Origin: Balanoglossus misakiensis
Lineage: Eukaryota > Hemichordata
Assembly: GCA_040954595.2 (NCBI GenBank)
Contig: CM082576.2
Span: 4,526,001 to 4,590,000, forward strand
Direction: 5' to 3'
Length of the DNA: 64,000 bases
The notes under the pieces were generated by a model that was not told the origin of the DNA, searched no databases, and saw only the letters and a list, made by a program, of their open reading frames with translations. Position numbers and translations under genes: made by a program. Each line of letters opens with the position of its first letter. Positions within the stretch are counted from its first letter, which is position 1. Shown in pieces: positions 1-11,849 of the stretch.

Positions 1-1
1 T

Positions 2-186
2 CAAACTCAACGAACTGCAGAAGGAGTTTCGTTTTCTCCCTCCTGTTGGTGATGCAACCGTTGAATATTACAAACAGTCGCGTATTCCAAAGAATCGCAA
101 ACTGACTAGCTGGAGTGTGACCACATGGAATGAATGGGGATGGCACAGAGGATAAACTCAAGCAGCGAATGCAGCTTCTGGGTCAG
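2..186 (+). pseudogene. Frameshifted coding-like fragment, unknown family
   Basis: From base 3 a frame stays open for about 50 codons with protein-like composition (contains KEFRFLPP, YYKQSRIPKNRKLTSW, TTWNEWG) and stops at a TAA at about 152-154. Just before the stop, shifting the frame by one gives a continuation (GTEDKLKQRMQLLGQ) that ends exactly at a consensus donor, CAG|GTGAGC, after base 186. This looks like one coding exon with a one-base indel near base 137. I do not recognise the family. No continuing exon is visible downstream on this strand, where TMEM62 lies antisense. It could be a broken gene fragment, a retroelement remnant, or a real exon with an assembly error. Confidence 0.3.
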
Positions 187-656
187 GTGAGCTCCCACAG
201 TATTTCCTGTCCTTGACTGAATGAAGTAGGGCTGATAGGTTATGGTAAAAAGGAAGCATGTTCTGAACAATGAACACGAGGCAAAGAGTGGTATAACATG
301 TTAAATCCTATAATTTGGCATTCTTGTATGGAACCTAAAATGCTTACAGTTAACAATTTACCAGTAACTTGTAAGAGTTGTAATTTTATTAATCCCTTGT
401 TAGCAGGAATTGGTAAATTAAATTACAAATCTTAAATTAAAAATATAAACTTTTAAATTAAATTTACAAGTCCACGATAGCATAAACACTGGTACTGAAG
501 GAGTTACACATCCACATTTTACAATTTACTTTTCGCAATTACAGTATCATTGCAAAACTAGCCACATCCAGCAAACAATGGATACAAATACATGTACAAT
601 GTACTGACAGCAATATTTCCACCTACTTGAGCCTATCAGAGTTAATTAAATATTCA
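187..656. other. Probable TMEM62 3' UTR and downstream DNA
   Basis: No gene is visible. The stretch is AT-rich and lies directly downstream of the TMEM62 stop codon (minus strand). A minus-strand AATAAA is present at 385-390 and is the most likely polyadenylation signal. Confidence 0.5.
385..390 (-). promoter_or_regulatory. Candidate TMEM62 poly(A) signal
   Basis: AATAAA on the minus strand (TTTATT on plus), about 270 bases past the TMEM62 stop codon. Position and motif fit; no transcript evidence is available. Confidence 0.45.
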
Positions 657-3600
657 TTAACTATCTTTGAAATGCACGTTGATGTCTTCCTTCTGTAGCC
701 GGGAAGCTCGATTGTGCAACAATAAAATAAAGGGCAGCATCCACGTAAATTTTGGACAGAGGATGAAAGCCATGATTCCGTAACACTTCAGTACCATGTA
801 CGCTCCATATACCTGCCAGAGCAGCGCGCAAACTAGTAAAGTGTGCATGCATAGCCCTTGTATAAGTTTTCCCATTTGAGACATGATCCTGTTCCCCATG
901 CTGCTGCTGTCGCCGCTGCTGGCCGAGTCGTGGGTGCGGTAAACTTGACCGACTCTGGTGACCAAGTAGCATGTGAGGGGGATTTGACAGAGGAGCATCT
1001 GAAAGTGACAAATGGAGTTACGATCAGATAAATATGAGGACACGAGCTGAGTGTCTGTCATGTAACCATCCTAAGGAGATTTTCAAATCAATGTGCAGAC
1101 ATTCTTTCATTGAACAAAACTGGTAAAATGCATCAGCCAAGCCAAACCAATCCTAAATAGAATGAAAAAAACAAATTGTAATTTTGTATCATTTACCACC
1201 TGACTGTGAGCATCCTTCGTTTGTTTCAAAGTATCCATTTCAGAACCAAGGGCCACATGACATCACCATCACACCAGCTGTAAAACTGGATTGTGGATAT
1301 CCTGTCCCACAGTGCCCACACTTAAGAAAAATTATGGATCATATGAAGAAGAACCACAGATCATAAATGATACTCACATCTAATGAAGCCACCACAAAGG
1401 GGAATGCTTCTGGTACAAAGACGCCAAGAACGTACACCCCATAAATTGTACTCACACCAATGTGACCTGTTATCACTTCACCGACAAACCATGGCCCTAG
1501 AATGTCAAATCGGTTCCAAATGAATTTCAGAAAAAGAACCTCAAAATATCACAAACATGAAAGTCGATTTTCCTGTTCATTGATTCTTGTAATATCAAAC
1601 ATGTGGCAGAAAAATTACTCAGTAACTGTTGGTAAACTGAAAGTTCTTCAAAGGCCCATTGCTGCTTGAAATGTAATTTGCGGTATCTCTATGTGACGTA
1701 CCTAATGTGGTGTAAACACCAGCACCAAGTAGTGGGTAATACAGACAGTTGGTCTTCGTAAATAGAACAACATTTCTAAACAATCTGTTCGTTGTCAAAC
1801 CTGCAAATAAGTCCAAAAATATCAAATAAAAGCAGGAATTCAAGGCATTTTTCATTCTTCTATGATACCAGTAAATGTTCCTTTTACACACAGTCACTAT
1901 AGATGGTAGGAAAGACCTCCTGGCCAAAATGAAAAGAATTCTTGTTTTTGATTACTTGCCTTTCTCTTGGTCCCTTGTAAACCATTTAATGGTGGGCAGC
2001 GACAACACCACAATACAATATACAATGAAGAAAATTGATTTCATCTGTGGATTGAGAAAACAACAATATTGTTTCTCTACGTAGAAAGTGGTGTACCTTT
2101 AGTATTAAGAAGTCGCTATTCCAAGAAGTTGTTTGTCATTTACATTGAAGTGGTGACTGTACTCTCACATTTCATAATCATAGACATCAAAATGCTTCCA
2201 TGACAATTTATGTACATGAAACCTGTATATCACAGAAACTCACAATTAGCACCCAGTCCGACATCAGGATTACAGCCGGTACCAGCCACTGTAAAGGACG
2301 GCTACCGTCCACTGAGAATTCATACTCCACATGAGACACGCGGTCGGCTGAATCCTGGAAGAGGAAAGAAAAGAAAGGGTGAGCAAACAGATGCTGGTTC
2401 ATAGGTCAAATGCATTGGAACTGATAAACTGTATGCATAGGAATGTACTAAGTTATTACCATAATATTAGGTTCATTCAGAATATATACAGGCAGGTTGA
2501 TTATTTCAGGAGGTTTTGGTGTCTTCTGATAGAGTTGCAAAAAGGGCTTGCAAAATGATTGAACTGGATTGGTTGCTAAACTCCAATACCTTTGCAGTGA
2601 CTTTTATCTTGTGAAGTCCTACACTATATTGTGTTGGTCTCCATGGCAACACATACAATGGTCCCTCTACACGCTGTACTTTTCCAAGCTCGTCTCCATT
2701 CATCTCCACGGTAACTGAGACCACTGGTTCTGGAGAAAACACCAACATTCTGGAAAGTCGAAAAATAGGTTATCATTGACGGCAAAGTCATGAAAGTCTC
2801 CACTATGAATTGTAAAGTTCACCATTTTATGAAAATCTAGTGGAATTAATTTTTGAAATGGCAAGAAATGATGATAGACACAACTAGACACAAAAATATG
2901 AACAAAATAAGTAACCACAAAACGGGTCACAGTACAAATCATTGACATCATCATTTCTGCATTGCAGGAAAACATGGCCAAATCTGGTGAATAATAAAGT
3001 AAAAGTCATACCTGATGTGGGTGGAATGTCTTATTTTGCCGAGAGGTTCATGTCGGGGAGCATAAAATCTTGCATCTTTAGGATTTGTGATAAGAATGAC
3101 AGGCCACTTGCCAAATTTGACATCAACAAACGATAAAATGTCATGGTCAAAGGCCATGACCCTATACCTGTATGTGAACAATTAAAATAAACAGATGAGA
3201 GAAATTACTCAGATCTTTTTTCTGATAGGTCTGTAAGAAAGCATTTACATAATGTAAACTTGCTAAAACCAAACATTTTTTTATTGCTGAAGATCTCTTC
3301 ATATGAAATTTATTTGAAATGAGCCCACATATAAATTGTCGTCACTCAAAGTATCACCTAAGTCCATGTACCTTGACAATGTCAGCTTAAAATTTCACAA
3401 TCAAACATTAGAGTATTCATGCAGTGAAAACGAACAAGCAGATTAAGCCTTGAATGTTGTGTTTGGGAATTTGTGCAAAGAGAGAAGAACAGCTGCGAGT
3501 ATTTTTGTTATGAAGACCATGCATGTCTCTGCAACAGCTGTGACTGCAGCTGTTACAAGTATACGTGAATCTAAACTTCCGTAGGCCATAGAGTGTCAGA

Positions 3601-6126
3601 GGCCGGAAATGAGCTATTTTCCTTGCTCCATACTGCCACTGTAAATATTACCGTAGATATATATTGTGTATTTGCCATTTCTCTGCCTCAAATTGAATTC
3701 CTTTTTTTAAATTGTGGCAAGAAAAGAATGAATACGAATAGGAATACGAATTTGTGCCAGCACATTTCAACTGTGCACAGCCAGCCTACACCCATGTTCT
3801 GTATCTCTTGTGACAGTGCGTTTCCGAGAGTACAATGCCACTTACATTCTACTGTCTTTCCAGTCAGCCACTTCTAATTCCAAGGTGCCGGTCCTCTCCA
3901 GTGTCTGCATGTTGTGTACCATACCACCCAGGCTGTGTAAATGTCCGCACAAATGTGCTATACCAGACCTGGAGGGCACACAATTTAGAAAATGCTGTTC
4001 TAAACCAAAGCGACACTTCCGGTTGCTGTCAGTCATTAATTAATTAGTACAGTACTACACGTGAAAAGGATCCTAGCCAACCAATCACTAAGTGGAAATA
4101 CACTCTCAACAAAAAAAGTGAAATTTCGGGCACATGAATACATTTGAATAAATTAATAAGTAACCCCTGACCTCATCACATGGCTTAGACCAGGTGGTGG
4201 TGCAAATACTGTTGATATTGGATAATGTCCCACAAAAATAGTTGAATTACTTCCCGCTGCTTTGTAACTAAGCCTTTCCACGTCTTCTAGTGATGACTGA
4301 AATTTAAGGGAGAACACTTCGTTATATAAAAGATAAAACCATAATAAGAACCAAATCGAAAGATAATTATTGGACAATTTTGATCAGTATGGATACAGCA
4401 AGCCATTTGCTGCCAATTCACCATGTAGGATACCAACCTTATCAAATACACCAAAGAAATTAAAGGGTCTTCTTGGTCCAGGATTTGGGATTGAATCCAC
4501 TGCAATGAAGGAGTAATTCCCAAAAGGCAGCGTCTGCTGATACAGGAAGTGCCCACATTCTCCCTTTTGGCCCATAATGGAGTACCGTCTGCAGAAAGAG
4601 GTACATTCATTCTTCAATGTAGTCTCTGAGTTCAAGGAATTTTGTGTAGTCATAAACTGACCGCTTCATATTTCTAGTGCCACGGAAGGTGTCCCCTTCT
4701 CTGACATATTACAGCATTGGAGAGATGTCATGTGTTTGCACAAATCTGCAATTTGTCACTCAGGGCATTTTGAACAGTTTTCTCTGAAGAATTATTAGCA
4801 ATCGGCATTGTTTGACAACTTGTGTTTGGTTCTGTGTGACGATAATCATTCAGAAGTGTCTGTAATGACAGCTGAAGCTTACTTGAAATAATTCACATGG
4901 CTGTCCAGTGAAGGGACGTCAAATGCATCTGTGAATGAAAACAGTAACATGTGAATACATCACAAAACAACATTTGTAACCAGACCATCTCACGAATGAC
5001 ACATTCCACTCTCATTCAGGGATGTAAACTTTACCATGATTTCCTCGGATATCAATCCACACTGTCTTCTCAACCACTTTGCTGTGCTTCAGGATGTTAT
5101 GATAGGTCTGCCATTCCACCTCGTACTGCATAGAACCCATGTTGATGGCGTCTTTGGCGTCGGTCAGATCACCTGTGAGGCAGAAAACAATGAGTCAGGG
5201 TCAAAGTCATTGCCAGAGACCTTCAAGACCTTGTTGGCTGTGTGGCGTCCTGAACATTTGGGGACAGCTTTTTTGCATTGTGCGAGAGGTTTTTGCTACA
5301 GTAATACTGGGCTTTGCTGTGATCATTTATTTTATCATAGATCAATTGATGGTGTGTAAAAAGTTGTTGACAGCACTATCACCAGCAGTGACCTGCTTGA
5401 TCATCACTCTTCCTCGTTAGATAATTATACTGTCTTTTACCTGTTACCATAACTAAAGTGGGGTTAATGGCAGGAACATTTTCTTCACAAAACTTCTTGA
5501 ATTCAGGAGCTCTCTTTGTGTCTCTGAATCGACTGATGTGGATGTCTGATATCTGTAAAAAAAGGCACATTTGATGAATATGGCATTCACATTTCTGAAG
5601 TTTTCATGTCACTGTTTTGAGATTTTCCGAACAGTTCAAACACTTCGGTAAAACGGGTCAGATGTATGTTAATTGAATATAACGGTAGACAATGGACATA
5701 ATGATTGGAGTGGTACCATGCTATCTTCGAGAATGTAATGCGTATGTATTTATAGCAAAAGTGCCAGATAAAACTAAAAATAACCATGAAAAATAGTGCC
5801 AGATGTTATGTTGTGATCTGTGAAAGACTGCAACAGTAAACAACAGCTGACAATTTATACAAAACAACTTCAATAAAAAATATTATTATAGCTCACAGCA
5901 TGCAGATCAGGAGTTTGTCAAATAGCACGTCTCTGATTAAGTATTCATCACCTACATGTACGAACCACCAGAGGTTATCCATGGAATCAGCTGGAAACGG
6001 TGGTTCCTGGTCCCTCTGGTGAGGCGGTCCCACATGCTCCACCGGCACTGTGTAGTAATTCCGTATGAACCACAATCCGGTGAAGGCAAAGGCCAGGAGC
6101 AGGGATACAGCAGATGTTCTCTTCAT
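657..6126 (-). CDS. TMEM62: Transmembrane protein 62, calcineurin-like metallophosphoesterase
   Basis: Fourteen coding exons (minus strand, high to low): 6126-5956, 5552-5441, 5172-5035, 4928-4883, 4588-4438, 4296-4172, 3968-3846, 3167-3012, 2749-2590, 2354-2244, 2044-1960, 1800-1702, 1496-1378, 998-657. They join in frame to 1938 bases, 645 aa, close to the roughly 640 aa of vertebrate TMEM62. An N-terminal signal anchor (about 9-25) is followed by all the metallophosphoesterase metal motifs: DIH (60-62), GDLTD (95-99), GNHD (138-141), GHYP (229-232) and GHLH (256-259). [16 protein letters not shown] and [13 protein letters not shown] are near-identical to vertebrate TMEM62. The last third (exons 10-14) carries several hydrophobic segments, as in the family. 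ATG at 6126 is chosen because the only upstream in-frame start-like codon is TTG. The intron after exon 11 uses a GC donor (AAAG|GCAAGT); GC is the choice that keeps frame and homology. Substrate is unknown for the family. Confidence 0.95.
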
Positions 6127-7300
6127 GACAATGATGTTCAATCTGCATTTATATTCACCAATGAGAACAGTGATTGATGTTTCTCCAGGTGAACAATGCC
6201 CTGTGATGGGGAAATAGAAAAAACAATTGCAAAATACCAGAACAATATAGGTGGTGTGGTGTGGTGTGGTGTACCTGTATCAATCAATCAGTGCATAGAA
6301 GCTGCATCCGGCATATTTTCCACATTCTTACAAGAGGACTAAAAATCTGATTGTAATGTTATATCGGCACACTCCACTTTTGTGACTTTTAAGAAAATAT
6401 CAATTCTTGACCTATTTGCATACTTGTTGCCATTATTTTGACAGTCTATAGTTTTGGGACTCTTGCAAAAATTTGGAAATATGCTGATACGACCTTCGTA
6501 CTGATGCGATGAAATGCACTCTGCAAACAAGCAAGTACACCACACCCGTCCAGGCAGTTTACCTCACAGGCACATCAGTGATCTACCGAGTCAGTTTTGA
6601 TGACTAATGAAGAGTGTGACTCATGCAATGATATATTGCTTTGCTTCAGTCTGCCGCCTGAGATGAAAGCCCACAACTAGGGTTTATGTGGTGTGGACTC
6701 AATAGTGAAAACCTTGGGAGATTCTTTTCAATTTTCTTGAAGGTATACAGTCTACTATGCAAATTTAACCACTGCCACTTTTTTATACCATTGGAAATTC
6801 AAATATAGAGCCAATCACAGATTTACATATAACATGTGCACACTTGTGCCATCACAGGATGTAGGCAGGTCTTACGTTACGCCAGCCGATTCATGCCTTG
6901 CCATTACCACTAGGGATTCCTTATTGAAGCAATGGCAATTTAGGGAAAATGCACGCGAAATGATGTCATAATACGCGATCGATCGTCAATGATGAGTTCG
7001 AGCACAGACTACTGAGCTGACCAGACAGACAGCTGATGATGATGATGGTGAGGATGATGAAGATGATGATCGACATCGACGTAAAGTGAAAAGTAGGAAC
7101 GTCTGGAAAATAAGAGACAGACTCAGATTAACCTTACCTTGAATTATTACAATGTCTGAGATTCAGTATTTCGCCAACAGCTTACTACACATGATATGAT
7201 ATCATCATTTGACGTAAGTAGCCGACGACGAAACCTCTAGGAGGTCGCCATTTGCAATTCTGGTAACGTCGGTGAGGGCGCGGTCTATGAGGTATTTTTG
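6127..7300. promoter_or_regulatory. TMEM62 5' region with a possible non-coding first exon and promoter
   Basis: Just upstream of the TMEM62 ATG the minus strand reads as a good acceptor (TAAATGCAG, ending about 6146), so a 5' UTR exon further up is likely. The best minus-strand donor is AAG|GTAAGG, with the exon side ending at 7138. Beyond it, around 7210-7290, are a CRE-like TGACGTAA, a GTCGCCATTTG element and a short CpG-rich patch, which would suit a TATA-less promoter. Also present: a TGGTG-type microsatellite at about 6250-6273 and a GAT-rich run at about 7035-7072. No transcript evidence. Confidence 0.35.
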
Positions 7301-10300
7301 ACAAATTCTGACCTCTGACCAGAGATAAATTTGTAAAACACGTCGCCCTGATTCACAAAGCATCTTTTTGGATTAGCAACTAACCATGGCCGCCAAATAT
7401 GTCGTTTAATTGAAAAAAAATAATGCAGGCCTTATATATCTGCGTGTGGATTTTTGTTGAAAGAACTTTAAAAATTTCGTTGAAAGATGGGCAACTGGCC
7501 ACCTTCATCCTGTAAGACAATTAGCGATAACGATTTCCGAAATAAAGCGTTCTTGTAAGATTACCATGCTTCCTTTGTTAAAATGTCGACCGCTCCACTC
7601 TGTATCGATTGGTCTCATTAGAATTGTGTTTTTTTTTTTGGCAACAGCGAACCCGAGGCTATCGTGAATCAGCAAATCTTTCCGTTATTCCATCGATTTC
7701 ATCGATTGTGTTCTCTTGAGATGGAAAGACTCGTGTGTGGCCAAGAACTTTTTCTGACCTGATTTAGCAACTTCAAACCGGTGCTGTGTGACTTTTCTCT
7801 GTATATCAGTACATACGACGCAGTATATTTGCACCCACCATCTTCTGTGTGAGTTTTATGGAACGCTGCAAAACTGCCACAGTCAAGAAATTTCCCGCTG
7901 ATTCTAAAATATGCCGAAGGATCAATATCACGATATCGATCTCTTCATCTGAAACAATAAGTTCCACGGGGGGCATGATGGCTAAAAATAACCACTCTTC
8001 TATAGTTAACACACAGCCTCATGACTTCTTCATATATGTAAACCGTGATCCATCGACCAACCTCGTCAGGATTTCGGTCAGAAATTAGCCATATTGGTTT
8101 GGTGATATCTTACTCACGCCGCTACGAAAAAGGACTCGATATTCTTTGGTACAAAAACCGTTTTCCGCCAGAGGTTTCTTAGACTAACAGCCGGAAAGTT
8201 TCATAGCATAATGGACACGAACTTGAGACCTTCATGAAAGTAAGACAAGGTAGGACACTTTCGATCCACTTTAGAGAAATTTGAGTTCTCGCATTTCTTC
8301 ACATATTCGACCGACAGAGAGTAACAACACGAAACTGAAAAGTTTAGGCTGGTGTATTTCTAATTACATGTATCTGTATTTCCCTTACATTAGAATTCCT
8401 TTCGTTTATCTCGCTCTAAGTTTTTAAAACTTAATTGGCATTTTGCCCCTCTCGAAGCAACTGGGGCGAATACGTAACGTGTGGACGACATGTCCGCAAC
8501 GCACATTTGACAGTTTGAGTAGTATCGGTGTTGACGCAAGGGCATAATTTTGATGCAATGTTGAGTTGTCGTCGTGACACTGAATTTTTCACGCAATGGT
8601 CATTTTCAAAATTACTCCTAATTTTCTGTAAATTTAGATAAATCCGCGAATTTTCACGTGAATTTTTGTAACGCAAGTTAGACCAAGCTGCCATTTTTGG
8701 GAATGTTTGACCACACCGACATTTTTGTTGCGACTTTTTGGACAGTACTTGCAGCGATGCAATTAAGAATAGTACAAAATCCTCTTTTCGAAAATCTTAC
8801 CGTAATTTTTCACATAAGCTGGTAAACATCTGATAAGCATCATGCATCTCATTCAAAATTTTGCACCTTGACCCTCAATTTTTATTCTTAATTTAAAGAG
8901 TCAGAAAATAATCTAAAGTTGCATTGAGCACAATATGAGAAAAAGGTTCCGTCCCTCAACTGATTTTCGTGACGCGTACTGCCTTCAACAGGTGCGGACT
9001 CGCACCAGGTGCAGGTTGTATCGCTCTTGCTAAAATTACTCAATCATGAATTATGTAATTATGCGTCAGGAGTGAAGAGTGGGTCGTTCAAGTAGAAAGC
9101 AGGGGGGGGGAGGACTTGGAGAATATTGGAAAGGCATGAATTGTCTGAGCTGAAATGTGACATTTAAATAAATGATATAACTGATGCGCTAATGGAAGAT
9201 GGAAGAGAGGGGGAACGAAGGAAAGAATAAGAAAGTCATGCATATTACAACGGGGCCAAATAACTGGGTCACAGGAACACTGCAAGACGTCACAGGAAGC
9301 TGAATGAACAGGTCGATACATAAGTCAAAGCCGCGCAGGGGTCGAGGAGGACCGACAAATCAAAGAAAGTGCAGCCGAATTTGATAGCAGTCAGAAACTT
9401 CGCAAAAAATTGCTTAAATCATTCGAGATGTACGTCTTCTCAGGCTTTCATAAAGTTTACAGGAGTTCAGAAGTAGAACGTGCCTTTTGCGGTTAATCTG
9501 ATATAATTTTACAGTTAAATTCAACAGTTCAATAAAGTCCATTTGGATAATCCGTTTTCCATTCTTCGGACAATGTTATCCGGGTACTCACTTCGTTGTC
9601 AATCGATAACTCCATCGCATTGCGATCTGCTATCCTGCTCGCAAGTCACACTTCGCAAATAGAGTATTTAAATATCAAAGACTTTGTTTTGCCGAACAAC
9701 ATCCTGTTTTTGTGAATAATTTCACTACACCAAAGCGCTACTCGCCATTGGTGAGGCGGGGATATTTTGGCCATCACAAATTCACCCGAACACCACCTGT
9801 AACGGTTTCCCATCTTGAGCAGACATTCAAACGCGAACGATATGCGATTATACTTCGAATTCCCTGTTGTTTTCGTTTTCCATATCTGTCTTCTTATATT
9901 TTTAGCATTTAAACAGTTAAAAGAAACAAATTGTTTGTGAGTTATTGATTGCATGTGGAAATTTTCCACACTGGCAAGTAAACAATTTCTTAATTCCCGC
10001 ACATTCCACGCTAGTGTGTTTTCAACCGCTTAGACATGCTTTCCGGCTTCTGAACACCAGCGCAGTATTAGAAAAAAAAAACGTCACCGACTTTTGACAT
10101 TATTTGTTTATTCTTTTCATATGAGTCTTTGTTATCTTACTGCTATGCTGAATCATTGGTCGATAAGCTCTACTCACACGCCTCCGATGGGCAGAACACA
10201 TGAATTCTTCATGATGACAATTACACCTTTGAAAATGATGTCACCGAAGTATCAACACGTGACAGTTGTGAGGCAGGCACCAATGGAGAATAGTTTTGAC

Positions 10301-10508
10301 AATCAATAGTTCGACGTGTATTGATATTGATAACTAAATCTTCATATAATATCTCAAATGATGTAGAATATTTCAGTGAACAAGCTATCATAAGATATTA
10401 AACTAATCAAAAGGTTAAAAAAGTGAGCGAAATTGTTATTTTAACTCTAGCACCAAACTGTATACATTGTTTTCACACATAACCCTATACAATGTGTTAC
10501 TCTTACAG
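7301..10508. other. Intergenic region between TMEM62 and the polycystin-like gene
   Basis: No convincing exon on either strand; short open frames lack splice context and protein-like composition. The stretch is AT-rich with a G run at about 9104-9112. The last bases (TGTTACTCTTACAG, ending 10508) form a splice acceptor directly before the polycystin ATG, so an unlocated 5' UTR exon of that gene should lie in this stretch. Confidence 0.5.
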
Positions 10509-11849
10509 ATGGCTTGGCTACTGGTTTTTGTCGTACTTGGGATGCCATTTGTCTACACGCAGGGTAAGTAGCCTCTGTCAACAGGTTTGAAAACATGACC
10601 ATGTTTGAACATAACACGACAGCTACATAAATTTGAGAGTCGCATATTGAGATGGCTGTTGGCTGATCCGGGTTTTATTTTATCCAAACAAGCTCTGCCG
10701 TGAATCTGCCCGAAGACATTCTTCACCGTTCGCACAAATACGACAGCACATAAAAAACATCTAACTCCCAATTTCCTTTCAGATTATGATGTGAGTTGGC
10801 AGGACAACTGGAGCGGTTGTACGTCGTATGAATTCGAGTGCGACAGCTCGCAGTGTCGTTTCACTCTGATGTACTGTGAATCGGCAAGTGTCTCCGAATG
10901 CGAAGATGGTATCGAGAATTCCATCGACTGCTCCACCCGTAAGAATATTTTTGTTATCAACCCCATTAACATATTAGCTGTGGAAACGTAGATGTTCCGC
11001 TGGGGGTGGGGGATTAGCATATCCTCCCCCGGCGGAACAGCTGCGTTTCCACATATCATTGTCATTTTTCGTATCCAGTAGTCTGAACTGTTAAAATTTC
11101 TTTTGAAGACGTGTCTGAGCGATTTTTAATCTTAGGCATATCGGCCATGATTCTTTTTTAAAAATTGATAGCGGGGAAATGTACGTTAATCCATAGACTG
11201 TAGAGGGTTAACCAGCAACTGTCAATGAAACTCTGTAGGAAGAGACAATTTCGATGTGCCCATTGTGCGCGTATATCCTGACATTTCACGAGCTCTATTT
11301 CTATACTGATATTGCTTTGTCAAACAGAGGAAATCACATTCGATAACTGGTTGATCTGTGATGTTTACGAATTCCCTTGTGGCGACGATGACTGCATATT
11401 GTCTGCGGTGTTCTGCGACGGCAGCAACTGCATCGATAGTTACGACTCCACAGTCGAGGACGCCGAATGCTACGAAGGTAAGTTACCATGGCAACAAATT
11501 AAAATTAACTAACGCAATCGACATTTATTCGTATGGAGGCGGTTGACTTAGTTTCTTCCATATGCTGGTGCTCTAACACATCTTTGAAGTTTCTCAGATA
11601 TAAGGATATACAAGCTCACCGTCTTTTCTGCCTGTGCAAAATCCGATTTACGTTCACGAACGACACACCTGTTGAACTGCTAGAGACATAATCCCATCAC
11701 ACGGTATGTTCCATCTACAGTGAGTTGCTCCTTTCACCAGACGGCGTGTGATTATATGGAGTACGGTGGCTGCATCAGTAACCTGCGATTCTGTGATGGC
11801 ACCAGCGACTGTGTAGATGGTTTGGATGAACCAGAAAACTGCTCAACGG
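10509..11849 (+). other. Polycystin-like exons 1-4: signal peptide and three LDLa-type modules
   Basis: Exons 10509-10563, 10783-10938, 11328-11477, 11721-11849. Exon 1 encodes the signal peptide (MAWLLVFVVLGMPFVYTQ). Exons 2-4 each encode one six-cysteine LDL-receptor class A-like module and each is bounded by phase-1 introns. The third is canonical, with the calcium-binding pattern CDGTSDCVDGLDE. The first and second have spaced-out or missing acidic SDE positions and may not bind calcium in the usual way. Confidence 0.88.
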
